From DATESN01 sp035270785 (GTDB taxonomy: Bacteria > Bacillota > Clostridia > Lachnospirales > Lachnospiraceae), in NCBI GenBank assembly GCA_035270785.1, contig DATESN010000082.1, positions 1-8,207 of the forward strand: 8,207 bases of DNA, read 5' to 3'. Position 1 is the stretch's first letter. Each line of letters begins with the position of its first letter. This document shows positions 6,522 through 8,207 of the stretch, piece by piece. Under the pieces are notes generated by a model. It saw only the letters and a program-made list of their open reading frames with translations. It did no database searches and was not told the origin of the DNA. Both the position numbers and the translations under genes were made by a program.

Positions 6522-7377
6522 TTTGCACCTCTTTGATTACATTCTGAAGACATTGATACGCCAATTGAAACTTTTTTACATCACTTTTTTCTTCTAATTT
6601 AGGAGAAATACCATTTCCTTCGAGATTTTCAAACCCTGTGAATTGTCCTAAATGTGGCTCGAGGGATAAGAAACCATGAAAACCACTTTGATCTAGCGAT
6701 TGAATAAGCTCTTTTAGGTTGCCATCACCATAGCCAACTGGCATGACTTGGCCATCTCTTAATTTAGCATCTTTCATATGATAATATATAACATGATCTT
6801 TCAGAGTGTTAAATGCATCAGGGTAGTTCTTTACCTGACATTGTACAAAATTAGCTGGATCAAAAATCAACTTCAGGTTCGGTGAATCAATGGTAGTCAC
6901 AATATCAAGACATCGCTGTGGGACATCTCCAAAAATTCCTTTTTCATTTTCATGGAGCAAGATAATATCAGTACCCTTAACATATTCAGTCATTTGTTTT
7001 AAGCGTTTCATTACTTCATCACGATATTGGATGGTTTCGTTTTCCTTCATGTAAAAACTAAAGATTCGTATATAGTTTGTTTCTAAAATTTTAGCAATCT
7101 CAACGATATGCTTAAAAGAATCAAACTCAGGTTCAAATGCGTCTTTTATATTGATTTTACCAATGGGAGAACCAATGGCAGAAATTTCAATTCCTGCTTG
7201 GTCTAGATCTTTTTTTAGTATTTTAACTTCCTCTAAGGTGTGGTCTTTAATGTTTTTACCATTCACACCACGAATTTCAATATATGCAATATTTAAAGCT
7301 TTGATTTCTCTTAATTGCTCTTTAAAATTAGAGGATATTTCATCCGAAAAACCGGATATAATAAATTGACTTTCCAT
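6508..7377 (-). CDS. TIM-barrel sugar (phosphate) isomerase/epimerase
   Basis: This is a xylose-isomerase-like TIM-barrel protein of 289 residues, cytoplasmic, expected to use a divalent metal to isomerise or epimerise a sugar or keto-sugar. The start ISGFSDEIS is characteristic of a Bacillota subgroup of sugar phosphate isomerase/epimerases. Likely metal ligands, one per strand, are E143 (LLHENE), D173 (IFDPANF), H200 (YYHMKD) and E240 (LSLEPH). Their spacing agrees with IolE/IolI/tagatose-epimerase-like enzymes. It is the first gene of the operon, with AAAGGTGG 9 bases before the ATG. Related folds include endonuclease IV, but the HMKD and LEPH motifs favour a sugar enzyme. Some relatives in glycoside pathways act as eliminases on 3-keto-glycosides, which is an alternative role. 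The substrate is unknown. Confidence 0.9.
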   Translation of the reverse strand: MESQFIISGFSDEISSNFKEQLREIKALNIAYIEIRGVNGKNIKDHTLEEVKILKKDLDQAGIEISAIGSPIGKINIKDAFEPEFDSFKHIVEIAKILETNYIRIFSFYMKENETIQYRDEVMKRLKQMTEYVKGTDIILLHENEKGIFGDVPQRCLDIVTTIDSPNLKLIFDPANFVQCQVKNYPDAFNTLKDHVIYYHMKDAKLRDGQVMPVGYGDGNLKELIQSLDQSGFHGFLSLEPHLGQFTGFENLEGNGISPKLEEKSDVKKFQLAYQCLQNVIKEVQNESN

Positions 7378-7414
7378 ATGCTCTTTCCACCTTTTCTTGC
7401 TTTTTTTATTAATT

Positions 7415-7443
7415 ATAGTATAGTATAATTATACTTTTTCCAA
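7415..7443 (-). promoter_or_regulatory. Candidate promoter of the isomerase/dehydrogenase operon
   Basis: On the minus strand TTGGAA (7443-7438) and TACTAT (7420-7415) are separated by exactly 17 bases. Each matches four of six sigma-A consensus positions. The boxes lie 38-66 bases before the isomerase ATG. The spacer contains the 14-bp palindrome at 7422-7435, so a protein bound there would affect polymerase directly. The assignment is tentative in such AT-rich DNA. Confidence 0.45.
7422..7435. promoter_or_regulatory. AT-rich palindrome and TAGTATA repeats, candidate operator
   Basis: AGTATAATTATACT is a perfect 14-bp palindrome between the divergent genes. The heptamer TAGTATA occurs at 7416-7422, 7421-7427 and 7446-7452 on the plus strand. 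AraC-family proteins usually bind direct repeats near the -35 region, so the heptamers separated by 25 or 30 bases are possible sites for the regulator encoded to the right. An AT-rich promoter region will also contain such patterns by chance. Confidence 0.35.
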
Positions 7444-7464
7444 AATAGTATATCTTGTTATTAT
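7437..7464 (+). promoter_or_regulatory. Candidate promoter of the AraC-family gene
   Basis: TTTCCA (7437-7442) and TATTAT (7459-7464) are 16 bases apart, matching four and five of six consensus positions. They would give a leader of about 25-30 bases with GGGAG at 7483-7487 as ribosome binding site. The left box overlaps the -35 box of the divergent operon, so the two promoters may compete. The assignment is tentative. Confidence 0.35.
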
Positions 7465-7497
7465 GTTTGCAAATCTTGTGATGGGAGAGTGAATAAT

Positions 7498-8207
7498 ATG
7501 CTTCATAAAAATAATTATTCCGGACAAATTCTGTTTGGGCGGGCTAAAAGTGATCTTTGTGAAGTAGAAATTCATTTACATGATTCTTGTGAAATATTTA
7601 TGGCTCTTTCTGACAATATAAATTACTTTGTTGAGGATCATGTTTATAATTTAGCAAAGGGAGATCTTATTTTAACGAACCCCCTAGAGTTGCATCGCCC
7701 ACAAGTAACAAATGGAACTCCCTATGAGCGAAGATTTATCCAATTTAAGCCTCAACTCTTCTCCCACTTATTAGACAAAGAATATAATCCATTAAAAATA
7801 TTTACCCATAGAACCGCTGGTAACGGCAATAAAATTGAGTTGTCAACGAGTGGATCTTCTCATGCTCCGTTGCTGATTGAGTGCTTTGATTCCATCGAAG
7901 CCTTACATACTTATGATGATGCACAAAATCAATTACTCCTCTACAGCAAACTGCTTCAACTATTGATCCACTTGTATGAAATCTATAATGATCAACCACA
8001 ACCGACTGTATTATTAAAAACCATGGATATTAGAGTTCAAAAAATGCTTACCTTAATCGAAAAAAACTTTCAGACTAAGATAAGCTTGGATTTTTTATGC
8101 AATTCGCTTTATATGGATAAATATTATATGTCCCATTTATTTAAGGAAGCTACAGGCTTCACGATTATGGAATATATACAGTCCAAAAGAATACAACTTG
8201 CCAAAAA
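7498..8207 (+). CDS. AraC-family transcriptional regulator (3' end outside window)
   Basis: An open frame starts at the ATG at 7498, preceded by GGGAG 10 bases upstream, and runs to the window edge with 236 complete codons and no stop. Residues 20-90 form a cupin-like sensing domain (EIHLHDSCEIFM, then GDLILTNPLELHRP), the AraC-type sugar-binding half. A linker of about 90 residues follows. The DNA-binding domain begins near 180: ISLDFLCNSLYMDKYYMSHLFK (195-216) contains the first helix-turn-helix, and GFTIMEYIQSKRIQLAK (220-236) the connecting helix. The second helix-turn-helix lies beyond the window, and about 45-50 residues are probably missing. It is transcribed away from the isomerase/dehydrogenase operon and is very likely its regulator, responding to a sugar or glycoside. 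Confidence 0.92.
   Translation, partial: MLHKNNYSGQILFGRAKSDLCEVEIHLHDSCEIFMALSDNINYFVEDHVYNLAKGDLILTNPLELHRPQVTNGTPYERRFIQFKPQLFSHLLDKEYNPLKIFTHRTAGNGNKIELSTSGSSHAPLLIECFDSIEALHTYDDAQNQLLLYSKLLQLLIHLYEIYNDQPQPTVLLKTMDIRVQKMLTLIEKNFQTKISLDFLCNSLYMDKYYMSHLFKEATGFTIMEYIQSKRIQLAK

Noticed and set aside
7802..7999. 65-codon minus-strand frame inside the AraC-family gene
   Set aside because: It lies wholly inside a clear plus-strand AraC coding region, has no ribosome binding site and shows no recognisable domain.

Overview
This AT-rich window most likely comes from a low-GC member of the Bacillota, such as Paenibacillaceae or a clostridial relative. The basis is strong GGAGG-type ribosome binding sites, a YesM/YesN-style two-component pair, an XRE/membrane-protein gene pair and a sugar-catabolic cluster run by an AraC regulator. 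No rRNA, tRNA, CRISPR array or recognisable transposase is present.

Layout. (1) Positions 1-145: a long hairpin terminator, then plus-strand promoter-like boxes, a strong Shine-Dalgarno sequence and an ATG that opens only a 10-codon frame. (2) 136-3081, minus strand: a YesN-type response regulator and a YesM-type sensor histidine kinase, directly adjacent (stop TAA, then ATG). Both look damaged. The kinase has an in-frame TAA in the middle of its first membrane helix, and the regulator ends before the AraC DNA-binding domain that its family normally carries. (3) 3244-4126, minus strand: a small XRE repressor-like gene overlapping the end of a six-helix membrane protein gene, with a 15-bp dyad upstream. 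(4) 4175-4225: a long hairpin that ends the next operon. (5) 4252-7377, minus strand: a three-gene operon of a TIM-barrel sugar isomerase/epimerase and two different Gfo/Idh/MocA dehydrogenases. (6) 7378-7497: a divergent control region with an AT-rich palindrome. (7) 7498-8207, plus strand: an AraC-family regulator that runs off the window edge, with its second DNA-binding helix cut off.

How the genes fit together. The AraC protein probably senses a sugar or glycoside and controls the divergent operon. The two dehydrogenases and the isomerase would then oxidise, rearrange and reduce a sugar, polyol or glycoside. The substrate cannot be read from the sequence, and no transporter, kinase or glycosidase lies inside the window. 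The two-component pair would normally turn on a sugar ABC transporter, but as written it lacks a DNA-binding output. The plus-strand start signals facing the truncated regulator suggest that a rearrangement joined two broken genes near position 140.
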